Assembly (NCBI RefSeq): GCF_964204645.1
Contig: NC_134028.1
Location: 7,977,001 to 8,041,000 of the forward strand
Reading direction: 5' to 3'
Length of the DNA: 64,000 nt
From: Tubulanus polymorphus
Taxonomy: Eukaryota; Nemertea; Palaeonemertea; Tubulaniformes; Tubulanidae
Position 1 is the stretch's first letter, and each line of letters opens with the position of its first letter. A program made the position numbers and the translations under genes. The notes beneath the pieces are model-generated. The model made no database searches, was not told where the DNA came from, and saw only the letters and a program-made list of their open reading frames with translations. This document shows, piece after piece, positions 1 to 13,526 of this stretch.

Positions 1-598
1 GCTCGGGTATATAACAGGTAAAATTACTGACAGTAATCAGCTGTCTACACTCATCCCCTATATCAACTATATATGAATCGACTTAAAACACCCCAGACGT
101 AAGACTTTCATCACCACATTTGCAAAAGATTACACCGAGTAAATGCAGGGGTATATCTAGAAAATAGAAGGGACCCTCGCGGCATCCATTTTTTTCGAAA
201 GATTTATTCGTTTAGATTGCATTTCCTGCGTTTGAATTCATTATTCTCAAATGAATTTTGGTATGATTCCTTACATTTTCTCAATTTTTTTATTCAATAT
301 TCTGTACTCGGATAAAAAAAAGGAGGAATGCACCCTAAATCCTCCCCCTGGAATGTCGGAAGGGAAGCGGATCCAGGCTTTAGATTGGTACTTGCATTGC
401 CAAAGACAAGACAAATGTCAATTGGGTGTTTCTTCTCAAATGTAGTCAATGGAAGGCTACAATACCAAACATCAAAGTCCAGGAGTTTGAAACGAAGTAG
501 CTAATAATGATTTGTCATATTGAATAATGTTAAAATTCTTAGAGCACGGAGAGGCATGGCTGAGTTTATGAAAAATTGTACAGTAGATAAATACAAAC

Positions 599-3500
599 CT
601 TTTGAAGGTTTAGCGTTGCAGTTCCCATAGCAACAATTGAGTCAGTAGTCATTTGAAGAGTCTTTTTCAGGAATTCCTGTAATTTTATGGATTTGCCAAA
701 CATATTTCCAAACGTCAATTGCATGGCTGTAAAAACAATGAGATATTTGGTTTTTAGACATTAAATATTAATCACATTTTATGAAGTGCAATAAATATCT
801 GCAGGCGGAAAGAGAAAGCTGTGAAAAACAGTATTTAAAATTACGTAAGCCTCAAAATTCTATACCGGTAAATTTCATCTATGAATTTCATGATACAGTT
901 CATTGAAATGACCTGTAATCGTAGGAAACCATGACTAAAAGCAAAACCTTATAATACAAGCATAAACAGATGCGGAGCCCAATCACGATTCAAGTCAAAA
1001 AGTAGCCAAAATCATAAAATATTTTATCCAATACTTTTTCCAAGAAAAAAGGGTTTTAACTAGCACCATGCTAATCAACAAGAGTAGAAATGCATGGTGA
1101 ATTATAGTAATATCAACCCCGGTGCTCGCGTTCTAAGATCAAGAACCCTCCCTTAAATTGGAGTACAAATTAATTTTATCAAACAAGTCAATAGTATATA
1201 CAAAATAAATACATGCTAAGGTCCAGAGGACATTACCAGCAATTACAATTATTATAGAAATGACAGCCCTCCCTTGAATGAAACTAACAAATCATAAACG
1301 AAAATTTAAGTCAACGCTGTTTACAAAGCCGAATAATGAAGCTATGAGCAACCATAAATCTAAATGATTTCAAGAATTCAATTTAGTTTTGTGTATCTAT
1401 AATTTCTTTTGGTGAGAAAATGGCTGACGACATTTTAACGCTCGATTTACGTACTGGGCACTCGGACCGATTCTTGAGAATACCATTTCATTAGTTTGTT
1501 GGCGAGCGACATGATTTTACGAGTTTCATTCCAGGTAGGTGAATCCGGACTGAATTTCTGGATGATCGGATCCAAGGTTTGCAGAATGAATCCCAAACTG
1601 GAAAATTGAAGAAAAATAAGATGATTAAGTGGTTTTCCATGATTTTTCAGCTACAGAGGGATATTATAATTATGCTATACCCCACACACCAGCAGATATA
1701 TTGGTGACTCATCCTCCTTCGGCAGGGATTCGAACCTGATGGCATCGCTAGATTCGGCCACATCACGAAACCCTGCTACACTAGCCCGAGTGCAAAGGAA
1801 CGTGCACAGTTTTGCCACAAGGAAACTTGCTACCCCAATCAGATTGCCCTCGTATGATCGCTGAAGCAAATTTCACAGATAAATTATAACCGCCAAAAAA
1901 CCTGCGCTAAAATAAAACAGGATTTCTGATTGGCTGATAATTACATCATCTTAGCTGCGCACATGGGCTAGTGTAACAGAGTTTTGTACCGTGACAGTCT
2001 CGATGTCATCAGGTTCGAATCCCTGCCGGGGAAGGATGTGATGGACTAGTTCGGAGGAGTCTCTTACCCGGCGAAATCCGTTTTCGAAACGTTGACCGAT
2101 CGCTCGACAAACTGTCCAACGTCTTTGATCCATTTCGCCAAGTGATTCAGATTCGGCATGTTCGCATCGGACACTTGGTTTCCTAACGCAATTATATCGG
2201 CGAGATCGTTGAAACCTTTACTGATCGTGTAGTTTCCCCCTAGTTCGGCCATATGCGCGATCTAAAATATCATCATACAATTTTTGAAATAACAGGGAGG
2301 CCTATTTAATTCGACTTGCTTTTTCCCTAACCGTTCCCAAACATGCGCGTTGCTCTGCTAAGAATCGAAGTAAAGGATTTGACTACTGATAGAACCGATG
2401 AAAGAGAATGGTCATCATTCTGTAAAGTTGCCTCAAAACAGACGTCTGGTACACCGAGTCAACTTAGATTCAGAGTTAGATTGGAATAGGGGGATTTCAG
2501 AAATGTGGCCATGAGAATTAGGGGACGAATTGAATATTTGTAAAATTCTGATACCATTAAAAAAAATTTGTGGGTAATATTGTATCACGAAGATCAAACA
2601 ACAATAAACTTTTCCAGAGATATAGAGAGAGCACCGATGACAGTGTTGTCTCCAATAGCAACAGTTGAATCGTTAAAACGTGCTTATGTGGCGTTAAAAG
2701 TATTTTTAACTATTCGTAAAATTCTGATAACGTAACAAATAATATCTGGGTAATTGTGTCATACATTTTTCCAGAGATACGACGAGAGTGTGCAGATGAC
2801 AATCGTCTCCAATAGCAACGATCGAATCGTTACAACGCCCTTACACGGTAGTAAAAAGTACGCTGCTTTATACTCACGATTTTCATGATTTTCGCGACGT
2901 CAATTTGTTTCTGCACGTAGTCGACGATTTCCGGTATTTTCGACGAATTCAGTCGACAAAGCTGATCGGCGATCGACGCCTGCGTCGATTCGTCCTTAAA
3001 CAGCAGATATTTACCGAATCGCGTCGAATTGCAGACGATTCCTTTGAAATCAATGTTACCCGTTAGATTCAGAAGCTGCAAGAGAACAGAATCGAAATGA
3101 GTTTCATGGATGTGGGGGGGGGGCGTGTAATGATCATTGGGAAAATTTTGAAATTTGTCTGGAAAGGCTTTAAAAAATTGATACCGTGTTTCTCATTTCT
3201 TTTCAGCTTAAAAATTTAACAGGCCAGCCACCTATTTACCCTGAAGTTAGTTTTTTCAAAAACCATGATCAAGCTAATCATTACAGACCTAATAGCTATT
3301 GAAATGTACTGATAACAAATTCTATTGCGATATATAAAATAACCCTGGGCCCCATTTCAGAGACAGGTATCAACTTTAACCCAGGGACTAACTCAATTGA
3401 AATTGAATTGAGTTAGGCCCCAAGTTAAAGTTAATACCAGTCTGTAAAACTGGCCCCGACTGATTAGGAGAAACAAGGTATCATTTTAGCCTTATTACCA

Positions 3501-6500
3501 TGGTTTCTCGTTGCTAATACGGCGGTGGTTGTCACCCAGGTTAAGGATTTACCCCTGGCGCTAACGTTCAATCCGGTACCCAGTCTAGGAAACCGGGCCC
3601 ATGGAAATTTTTTGGGGCAGCACTAGAACATCTATTACAAGGTCATGTGCATATTACTGTAGCAGTGTGTATAATATGTTTTTTAAACAGGGCTATTTCC
3701 TTCTGGCCCCAGAAAAGGATTAAGTGTGACTTTTTTCTATATCCGTTTTAAAATGACCGTGTTTAGAAGTGAAAGCAAAATTTCATTCTAATTTCTGGCA
3801 TTTCTCGCGTAATACATAAAGATATTAGCAATACAGCAGATTAATTCTTTCTTTCTATTCATACATAAGACTCCCTTTCTTGCCTGACCAAACGCATTAC
3901 AATTGACTAATCTAATTCAATGTTGTAGGGTGCCATCGCCCATGAATACCTTGAACGCCACACAGAAATCTGTCTGGCAAAAGATATACACATTCATGAA
4001 TAGATAAAAGCTTTATACCCGCAAGCAGTAATTTGTGTTCGCGAAGATTCCCTATATAGACGCATAGATGTTTTTCAGGCCCTGATGGCGCGGCGGGACA
4101 AAAATTCGCAATTCATGAAACGAGTTTCATCTATCTTAAAAGAGTTAAAGCATCTTTTATCATGGTTATCTTATACATCAAATTACAAATATACATTTAA
4201 AAATGAATTACAGGTATAACATTATGTCAAAAGAAACCCTTAAAACATGGAAGTGATTTCGTTCTGCTTTCAGAGATTTCTGGAAAAGTATAAAAGAGAG
4301 ATTGAATCGCATTGAATCGATCGAAAAAAAGGAACGTTCGCGCATTTTATTTCGATGTGCATTGATTTCAGTTCTTGACCCTGGTTTATTTTGGTCGTTC
4401 TGCGTCGACAATGCGCGGAATTCACGAACAATAACTACGAATGCTCGGTGCGAAAACAAGTTCCCATTCAACACCGATTCCGTACGGTCATGAAAGTTAA
4501 GTCATACGAATTGTTATGTAAAATGGAAAAAATTATGCAAAGCATTCGCGTCCAGTCGGCGGCTTACTTATCGTTCTTTTATTCCATGCGAATCTCTAGA
4601 AAGCAGTGTTTTCAATAAGAGCCAGGTCCCAGGTCCCAGACCCGTCTGTTGTTTATAAAGGCTCCGCCTGTTTTTTCAAACCAGCTTTTGTTTCAGGGAC
4701 TGTGACATAGGGGGGACCCTCCTGTTTTTCAAAGGGACCTGGCTTGTTAATTTCTTATTGAAAACACTGGGAAGCTAAATGGGGTAATAATCCTTTCATC
4801 GAATCAAGTGGGAATTCAAGCATTTCCACGCGCATCTGCTGTTAAACATGTACTTCTCTTATTTGAAACAGAGGCAACCATCGAATGGGACCTGAGTGGG
4901 ATTTTATTGCCCGACCCTTCGTTTTGCAACAGCTTTTTAAAATGATAACCACTAATATTTACAGGCCATTCTGATTACGATTTTCTAATGCAACTTAAAT
5001 CTTCATTCAGCCTGGAAATTTTAAAACAGTTTCATAGTCCAAAGTTATCAGATAGCTATTGCAATCAGATTTCAATGCTCAAGCGTGCATGGTGGGCGAG
5101 TGGTTGGCGAGTTCGACTCTGGAAAGCCAGGTCGTGGGCTCGAACCCCGTACATAACCGTAGTGCCTTCAGGCAAGACACTTTCCCTCATTGCGTCTCTC
5201 CACCCAGGAGTAATCGGGTACCTGGTCCGATAGATGACTCCGAGCTGCTCGGATGTGACTTCTCCCCAGGGAGAGATGACTGATACATGAATAGAGTAAT
5301 AGGCCGGGGTAATAATACCAAAATTTGGAGCGCACTCGAACCGACTCTGGCTGTGATACCTGCGCTATACAAATGAGACACTATCACTACTATCATCATC
5401 GAACGAATGATTTTTTTTTTCAATCAAAAAGTAAAAGAGCGAATGTAACTTTACCCCTTCCATGTTGATGGTAGCGTCGAGCAAGGCTTTGGCCATCAGA
5501 TCACTCATGACACGTTCGGTCTCCACCAAATACTTGCGAATTACTTCGGGATCTTTGACCAGACTGCTCACCGTGAAACTGTCGTCTGAAATTTTAGAGT
5601 AGCAAGCAAGATTAAACGCTGGAATATTTGAGTCTCGACGATATCGTTTTCTCCGTCTTGATATAACAACATGAAGAAGGTTGGAGAGATGGATAGCCTA
5701 CCGGTATATGGTATCAAGTGGTCTCCATATGCTGGAATTCTAAAGGGCTGTACCTAGCTGGGGGGGGGGGGGGCAGGGGGCAGTTGCCAGCCCAGAATTT
5801 TTGGATAAGTGTCCTTTTTGTAAATACGATTGTTATATTCAACAAAACTGCCCTTCTTCATGTTTGTCTGCCCCCTAAAATTCAAATACTCTGTACGGCC
5901 CTGAAAGATCGTTTAATGATAGGGGAATATAGACTTACTGAGAAACTGTTGCACTTCTTTTTTCTGTAACATTTCTCCCAAATCATCCAACAATTTGATA
6001 CTTGTATCCATGTTGTTCAGAACGTTGCCGACTTTTGAATCTTTTTGCGTCAGCGGTTTTAGATTTTTCACCAGTTTTGCGATTCTGTCATATGAAGAAA
6101 AAAAAACACGAGTCACACGGGTCCAATGCAATTACATAATTTAGTGGTAAGGTATTGAATAAAAGTTTGGTATTTTTTGCATATCTTATGAAGTGCACTG
6201 ATTATATCTTATAGAAATGCGTTAGAAGTAGATTGCTACACAAGAGGGTTGATCGTATTGCTACAGAGCATTGGACACTTGACGAGGATATAGGCTTCTA
6301 GAAGCCAAGGTGATGCGAGTAAACGGGATTTCCTATTGAGCAATCCGACCAATTTTAACGCATTTACTAGACAGTTTGAAAAAAAACATTTAGGCAAAAA
6401 AAATTGATACCCTATTCCTCATTTCTGCTGGTCATTTTTTATAGAAATGTTTTATTGCAGTTTACTAAATGACGCAACCAGGAGAAACAAGGTTTTATCT

Positions 6501-7372
6501 TAGCCTTAGGCCTGCCGGTGGTTTTCCAAATCTGAGAAACTATAGGTATCTGCCTTACGCACACCTAGCTACCTTTTGCTCGCACTCGCGGCTTTTGATG
6601 TTTGCGGTTCTACATTTTGACACTTGTTATTCACGTTACAGACGTATGACTGCATATACGACAAAGCACCAGCGCTGGGAAGTGACCGCGGATTGTAAGA
6701 ACCTGAAAATAAGCCAAAGAAAAAGGTTAGAAAAGAACCCGCGATATTCTATTGTCGAAGTAAACTTTTGTGACGCGGTAAAACTGCATTTTTGGGCTGG
6801 TTATAAATAGGTCATCATAGGTAAATATCATCCTTATCATTAAAACAAGAAAAACTACCATGAAACATCAGTGCCTCGAAAGAATAACATGCATAATTAT
6901 TCAATATTGATGACAATAAATAATATACTTCCGACGCCAATGTTTACTGAACTTCACTATAATTGCATTATAATCAATCGCTGATTTGGGACAATTTCTT
7001 GAAATTATTATCTTTATTTAGGACAGGATCTGAGTGTTTCCTTATTGTTTTGTCTTATCTTGGAGTGAATCAGCGACTGAACATTTGGCATGCACGCAAA
7101 GAAACCCATGACGTAACGCAACCAGACCAAGCCATTTTGAAGGCAAACAACTATTTGTTCAAACTTAGAACATCAAGTCATAGACTATCAATCGAAAAAG
7201 ACAGGCATTTAAATATTGATAGAAATAGCCGACACCTACTCTACCAATTTACTTAAGTTAACGAAATATCTATCCGCATGTATATGATCTCTTGTTCTGT
7301 ATGATTACTAGTTAGTGTTCTGTCAGCTCATCTCAATTCAGAGTAAATTTCAGGAGCAGTTTCATCATCAAT

Positions 7373-7404
<32 letters not shown>

Positions 7405-10400
7405 CAAAACATTCTAGGCCTAGTTGTATGTACACACACGAAAAGCAAGAGGGGTTGGAGGCCCTTCTCCCAAATAATTTGAAAAAAATGACCATCCTCC
7501 GAGCATTAGGGTGATTCTTCAACAAACATCGTACCATGCGATAATGTTATCTTGGCAAAAAATAGAAGGGCAGCCCCCCCTAGATTTTTAACAATAGCAC
7601 CTTCAGGATGCTAGGATTCTGAAAAGATGCTCTTGCAAAACTACTAATCATTTCATTTCACCGCAAAAATGAAATTCTTTCAATTTCTTGAACGATGATA
7701 ATAGTTCATCTGTCAGATCAGAGAAATGATGTAGAGATCGGTAAATGTTTTGAAATTTCGAATATCCTTCTACGCATTGCGCATTATTTGATCAGATTAA
7801 TCGACCTATTTCATGATATCTAACTAAGTACGCCGGCACTGAAATCCAGTTTGCAGCGATCTATTGAAATAGACTTTTAATGCATAATCGTAACCCGTGA
7901 CTGGTTTTCTTCACGGAGTATATAAGAACGCTATTATACATATACCGGGTACAATTCTTAAAGACTGGGCCCTTCTAAGAAAATACCATAAAAAATTCCT
8001 ATAACTCTATAAACCGGCTAATAAGTGTTTTTCTTTTAACAGAATTTATAGAACAGAATGTGCTCGATTTGAAAAGAGTGATTCAGAAAGACTCACAATA
8101 TTCAATGAAATCTCCAGCCAACTTATTTTGAACAGTTTCTTACTGACATAGGCCTATTATCATGTCAGTAATGTCAGTAAGAAAATAAATTGTCCTCAAT
8201 AATGACAGAAAGTTTTGTCCTAAACCCCATGATTATTGTGGTAAAGGTCACATTTTCGAACTATAGGGGGCAAAATGGAAGCACAAATTGTGCAAAAAAA
8301 AAGTTCAGTTCTTGAAAAAAAAACTTTGTTTCGCTAATCAAGATTACATGTTTGTTGAGAATCAGGTTCAAATTCAGGGGCGCTTTTTCTTTTAACACTG
8401 CTATTCCTTCCCACGTCAATAAATGTTCAATCGTCAATAAATTTCGCTGGTTAAATGCATCAACATGCATCTGGAGGTTCTATTTTTCAGACCCCCGCAA
8501 AAGAATTTGCCTCGCGTGCTCACAACTCATTCGACCCCATGCCCAATCCTGGATCTGCCCCTTGAAATTAGGACCAGTTTCGGGGTAGTCGTGATGTTGA
8601 AATGATGGATTTAAGGGAAACCTGGCTGTCGAGATTAATGAAATTAAGCTGAGAATTAGGGGCCAGATCTGAAATTTGATTATTTTTTAGCTGATCTTCA
8701 AGTCATCTAACAAATTAAAACCAGCCAATTATTGAAATCGGAATAACAGGCTTCACGTAGTCTCCACAACCAATCTGTCTTTCAAGGACTTTTTCAACTT
8801 CGATTCAAGGACTTAATCCTCGTGCTTAAGTCAGGAATCCTAAAATCGACATTTTCCTGGCATTCTTAAAATCAGTAGATTTTAAGAGCTATAATAGTGC
8901 ATTTGTATCTTGGATCTGCAGACGATAACTTATGTCTGAGGCCATTCAAGGACAATGATAATAAGGACAACGATAATGATTTCAAAATTTTAAAGCGCAT
9001 TCCAAGATACTCAAGGCCTTGTGAATTGACCTTCCCATTTCAAAAACTTGTAAGGACCTTCAAGGAGTGTTATGAACCATGCGATAGGAAATCTTCATTT
9101 AAGATAATAATTAAAGTGCTTGTTATAGCTCATTTTGATTTGTATCGAATGAGTCTTATATTAAGCCTATTTGGACATCATAACACTATAAAAGTCATTC
9201 ATTCTGCTGATATAAAAAAGCAGTAATTATAGTCAAACGCAAAGCCTGATTGAATATTTCTTCAAAGCGAGAATAAGAACCATAAATAGAACTGTTCTAT
9301 CGCTCGATGCGGTTCTCTATTATTGATGCCATTATATAATGACTATTCATCAATACTGTTGACTATTAGGTATATGAAATACCTGTATATGTTGCACGCG
9401 TATATAAACACATCGATCCTCTCAGTCAAAGAACATTAGAAACCACAAACCCGCAATAATGAAAGCTATCAATTTTATAGCCCGAAACCAACCAACTCCC
9501 AAAAATCTATGATTTGTCCACGATGAAGTTTAGACGATCATAGCTCGTCAGTAATGCGGTAATGGAAGATCTGGTTTTTGTGATAATTTCTCCCAGATGA
9601 GGTCCCAAACGTCTAGACGATGAAATTGGAAGAACGGCGACAGTGCTAATGTCTGAGGGGTGAATGCATGATGTAGATGCCTGCATGAAATTTGAAATCA
9701 ACAATACAGGGGCGGATCCAAGGGGAGGGTGCAGGGGTGCGCAACCCCCTAAAGTGTAAAGTAACCCAGAAATTTTACGGCAAAATGAAATATATTAAAC
9801 TGATACCTATAAGAGTTCAAAATTCATAGCTTGTTCTTCTCAAGCATTCTCAATTCATAGCTTGTTCTCTTGTTCTATATTTCCAAAAACGAGTTAATTT
9901 TTGCCTTTTTAATCATATGATGCGCCCTATTTAGGGAGTGACTCCTCCAAAAAAGGCCCTAGATCTACCCCTGAGAATGCAGTCTGAATGTAGGCCTAGG
10001 ATTGTTCGTTTCAAATTCCGAGGTCTATCGGACCAGGGAAGTGTCTCATTACACATCCCTGATCGGACTCACTTCATCACAGCCCCTGTCATGGTTAGTG
10101 GCTTATCCACGGTTAGCGCTGACAGTTCCTGCGCCCGCCCCAGAACGTTAAGCGTAATGCGCTTAAGTCTCGTAAAACTGCATCAAAGAGTTCCTTAGAA
10201 AAATTCTCTTCATTATGATGCAATAGATAGAACCAAAAAAGACTAGTCTTTATGAATTTTTGATAGAACGCATTCCATTTTATTCACCAATGACTCTTTT
10301 TCATTCATAAGAAAAAAGTCTTTATCTCAGAATACATCATTTCTATTTTTGGAAAATGGGAATGTCTTCAGGAAAATTACCTAGGCCTATCATATCAATT

Positions 10401-11955
10401 TTGTTTTCAAATACTTATCAATGTTCAACGTCATGAGAAAATATGTAATCATCAATTCAAATGAGTAATATTTGATTGATAAAGAAAATAGCGTAGGCAT
10501 ATCAGCACAATTATTCTTATAAATCAAAAAATGCAATCAAAACAAACATTGGCCAAATTTCAAAGCCATAGCAACAAAAAGGGTGTTGTTGAAGGCTATT
10601 TGTTTTCAGAGGAAAATCTATACGGTACTGGTCACAGTTTTACTGTTATCCGGCTTTTAAGTCCACTTTCAAGTTCGAAATTAATTAAATGAAAGCTCCG
10701 TTACATTTTACTTGACAACATTCAAATGTCAGCCCATTTCAAACATTTTGTATCAACTCAATAGAAATCAGTTGCATAAAAGATTGCACCAACCCCATAG
10801 AAACAACTTAATCAAATCATGATTCCCCTGAATTTCTATTTAACAAGAAAAATCAAATTAGGCTAGTTAATTCTAAAAAGTTTACCCGAGTTGAATAATT
10901 GGAAATTACAGCCAAAGCTAAAATTACTAAAATTCACAACTGTGGATTTTCCTCTAGTTTGTATCATTCTTGATTAATTAAGTCCCTTTGTTCTAGATTT
11001 ATTTCATAATTTCCATTCGCAATTCAGTACTCCCAAAGATGACTATTATACTATAATATAGTTGAAACGTCGAATAAACTACTAGTTCAAGGGAACATTT
11101 TCAGACTACATGTTTTCGTCATTATTGTGGGATCCTATATACGGTAGATTACAACAGTAGAAATGGTTCCTAAATGGATCCTAGAAAAATGGCCAGAGTT
11201 CATTGAGCGAACACAAATACAACTGAAAAATGCTATCGAATCAGTCAGAGTATAACAGACCTACGAATGGTGCTGGATAATGATTTTTTAAACAAGTGCA
11301 CTTATGCATAATATATTTCGAAAAATTTCAAAACTTACATGTTGGCTGTGAAACTGGTGGCACAGCCTGTCGTATCACAGCTAGAAGCACGAATAAACCA
11401 ATAGGCAATAATACATTCACACAGAGAATCACCTAAAAATTTGAGCGAAAAAAATGATACACAAAAAATCAACCATGCACATTTCACCGAATACCCAGTC
11501 AGTTCAATAATTCTTCTACATATAGCTTTGGTATGAAAAGTGCATTAAAGAGCAATTCTGTTTGATTTAGAGGCTGTCCTTATGACGTCCACACAAAATT
11601 GCCCAAAATTCTGACCCTACGGTCCACAAGAGTGTCCACAGTTTGTTATTCAATGTATTATCTTGAAAACATGTGAACTATTTCTCCTGTAATTCGAAGT
11701 TAAGTAATGCACTGAATGATTTGTTTTGGATTAGGCCTAGGAATTACGCTGAAGAAGGATATCTACATCCAAACAACCCCTTCCCCATTGTCCACAAAAG
11801 TCCAAAGTTCATAAACCCGCCCTACCCTAAATTGGAAACATTATTCATAATACCAGAACAATTTTTTTCAAAAATCTGACTTAGCTTACCGGTTGCCTAG
11901 CTTGCAAGGTAAAGTTCTTCCACAGATTTGATCCTAATTGACTAAATATTCCCAT
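599..11955 (-). CDS. ABCA1/2/4/7-type ABC transporter, N-terminal part (partial, 3' end off window)
   Basis: Membrane lipid-exporter type ABC transporter. Coding exons that join in phase: 11890-11955 (start exon, 22 codons, contains LWKNFTLQARQP, the hallmark cytoplasmic N-terminus of ABCA full transporters); 11339-11432 (first membrane helix, NVLLPIGLFVLLAVIRQAV, then PP); 5939-6084; 5455-5585; 2878-3075; 2068-2261; 1455-1597; 599-726. The last six encode about 313 residues of the first extracellular domain. LTQKDSK followed by QQFLND and VCNST...QLCRLNSSKI parallel the vertebrate ABCA1 segments around SQKDTS, LQDFL and LCN...ELCGLP. All these introns have GT/AG ends and consistent phases. 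The stretch linking the TM1 exon (ends phase 1) to the exon at 6084 (needs two preceding bases) was not found; at least one exon is missing from my model. The remaining membrane and nucleotide-binding domains lie left of position 1. Family assignment is firm; the exact ABCA paralogue is not. Confidence 0.8.
1716..2037. repeat. Inverted pair of tRNA-like segments in ABCA intron
   Basis: About 78 bp at 1716-1793 (minus orientation) is repeated in inverted orientation at 1957-2037 (plus). Each has a pol III B-box-like core CAGGTTCGAATCCCTGCC and a shared upstream block GGGCTAGTGTA. The right arm ends only about 30 bp from an ABCA exon's splice donor at 2067. Likely two head-to-head tRNA-derived SINE fragments or a MITE with tRNA-like arms. 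Confidence 0.55.
3345..3457. mobile_element. Short palindromic MITE in ABCA intron
   Basis: Imperfect terminal inverted repeats. The left arm has GGGCCCC then ACAGGTATCAACTTTAA; the right arm has TTAAAGTTAATACCAGTCTG then GGCCCC. The same TIR family (acagactggta / taccagtct) recurs at about 58585-58750. No coding capacity. Confidence 0.5.
5083..5400 (+). mobile_element. tRNA-derived SINE, copy 1
   Basis: About 300 bp: a tRNA-like head with A-box-like GTGGGCGAGTGG and B-box-like GTGGGCTCGAACCCC, then a conserved core (ttcaggcaagacac, cctca, tctccacccaggag, gggtacctgg), then ctccccagggagagatga, and a tail with cgctatacaaatgaga. The core resembles the central domain shared by SINEs of many marine invertebrates. 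It lies between ABCA exons ending at 3075 and beginning at 5455. A second copy is at 23291-23595. Confidence 0.7.
5758..5780 (+). repeat. Poly(G) tract in ABCA intron
   Basis: An uninterrupted run of about 14 G followed by CAGGGGGCAG. It lies in a degenerate repeat with hAT-like G-rich ends. Similar runs occur at 3114-3123, 7384-7404 (over 20 G) and, as C, at 42626-42640. Confidence 0.8.
9401..9512 (+). promoter_or_regulatory. TATA-like box followed by a very short ORF
   Basis: TATATAAA at 9401-9408 is followed about 50 bp later by an ATG at 9459 opening a 17-codon ORF (stop 9510-9512). The spacing resembles a pol II core promoter. No family resemblance; may be chance in AT-rich DNA. Confidence 0.2.
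9707..9973. mobile_element. hAT-like MITE
   Basis: Begins CAGGGGCGGATCCAAGGG and ends with the near-complement CCCTAGATCTACCCCTG, typical hAT-type ends (CAGGGG...CCCCTG). It is 267 bp, non-coding, and I see no convincing 8-bp target duplication. Related termini occur at 17048-17373, and partial ones near 42595, 44790 and 61590. Confidence 0.6.
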
Positions 11956-11969
11956 TGTTCGTTTGAAAA

Positions 11970-12605
11970 CTGATTATATCAACAATCCAAGAACGGTATC
12001 ATATTTTCTTTAAAATCCGTAGTTGAAAAGAATATTCTATGAAATAATTGATGTCCTGTTGTTTGTTGGTGCTGTAAATGAAAAAATGATTTTTACAAAT
12101 GATATTCGACAATTGCCTGCTGGACCGAAAACATACTTTTATCAATATCTATCATTTCCGGTAGCAGTATAATTATGTCAAAATGGATTGAAAATTTGGT
12201 TTCGATATTCATTTCATGTGTGACAACTAACTAGCAGCGATGTGGAATGCCCATATGAAAATTTCCAGAACGATATTAAACTTTGTCCAAGACAGGCTAA
12301 TACTACTTTTACAATTTGTAAAACTTTCTGATTTGTTACAAATTAGTTAATCAATCGAAGGCACCAAGAGTACAACTTCGGAGAATAGCGGCAACTTTCT
12401 TTTTAACTGTCAGTCAAAATGCCCTGACAAACATCGATCCTGCATTCATTCTTGTACTGTACTGTAGAGATGGTGAGAACCGAGCGATGATGAGTTAGTA
12501 GAGTACAGTAACCACAGACTTCCAGCATCCAGAAGTCAGCAAAATGTTGCTTTTCATTTTCAGCAAATAATGTCACTCTATGAAACTTATTCACAACGTA
12601 CTCAC
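11970..12605 (-). other. First intron of the ABCA-like gene
   Basis: Lies between the inferred 5'UTR exon and the start exon. AT-rich; no repeat or exon recognised. Confidence 0.4.
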
Positions 12606-12701
12606 CGATATCCTTTACGTTTTTGTAGAATCTATATCGCACGCGCGTCAGTGTTACGACGTTCTGTTTGACAGTCGCAGTACTATTTACTGCCCTTTAT
12701 A
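12606..12701 (-). promoter_or_regulatory. Core promoter and 5'UTR exon of the ABCA-like gene
   Basis: On the minus strand a TATAAAG box lies at 12695-12701. About 30 bp downstream would be the start site (near 12668), and a clean donor GTGAGT follows at 12605-12600, so 12606 to about 12668 fits a non-coding first exon. It is followed by an intron to the acceptor at 11970, just ahead of the ATG at 11955-11953. The placement relative to the ABCA start exon supports the assignment; transcription itself is inferred. Confidence 0.5.
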
Positions 12702-13526
12702 AACTTGAACTACCGGGTAGCGCAATGCGACTCCGTACAGTGGCGCCATCTGACAGTCGTTTTACTAACTAGCAACTAGGCTATCACCGCATCTCATCGT
12801 TCAATCATTATAAACAGATAAAAACTAATCAATTTCACCATTTGTTATATCAGTACCTTTTATCAGGTTTATTCGTTGTTTTATAGCTGCTATTGTACCA
12901 AAGTAGTAGTAACCGTTGACGTTGTCTTGTCGCAACATATTCTTTGCCCTTGTTAGAGAACCACGGGCAATTAGCTTAACGAAAATTGGTCAAAAATAAA
13001 TTGATACGAAATTAGTAACTCGTTGCTGAATGAACGAGTGTGTAACCTACAAGTACCATTTTCCTGATTCTAATAAATTTTTGATATGAATTTGAATCTT
13101 GGTGTGGCGAGTGCGGACTGTTTCACACGGCGTCGAGTCGTCGCGCGCTTGCGGGATTAACTTTGACGGATAGACTGAAATAGTTAGTGTTTCTAAGCTC
13201 ATCCTTGGGCTTAATGATATTTAAATTGAAAACGTATAACGTAAGAGTCATTAAGCAGATAGAGCCTGAAGTATACTACAAAAACCTGGACTGAAAACTC
13301 CCTCGAAAGCCTAACGTAAAGCTAAAAGTTACCAATTCAAATCCAATTCAATTTTTTATTTGACGCTAAATTAATTTTCACATAAAGTAAAGGTTTTGTT
13401 CAACAAACTGACTCCGGTTACGGGGGAGTCTGCACTATCTACGTATGCGCATGCGTGAAAGAATAGGGTTAGGTGAGGTTATGAATTAACTTGTCAACAA
13501 GCTTCTACCAGTCGTGTGCTGCACAG

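Larger units (their letters stand above)
6085..11338. other. Large ABCA intron(s) without a recognised exon
   Basis: About 5.2 kb between the first extracellular-domain exon found and the TM1 exon. It holds a poly(G) tract (7384-7404), an hAT-like MITE (9707-9973), simple AT-rich DNA and short ORFs with no resemblance to known families. An open minus stretch 9507-9704 has an acceptor in the right phase but no matching donor and no ABCA similarity, so I left it out. The missing ABCA exon(s) should be here. Confidence 0.6.

Noticed and set aside
251-445. Small plus-strand ORF at the left edge
   Set aside because: AT-rich, no splice context, no family; within or beyond the ABCA gene on the opposite strand.
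9507-9704. Minus ORF as the missing ABCA exon
   Set aside because: An acceptor in the right phase exists (CCTCAG), but there is no donor in a phase that meets the next exon and no ABCA-like Cys motif.
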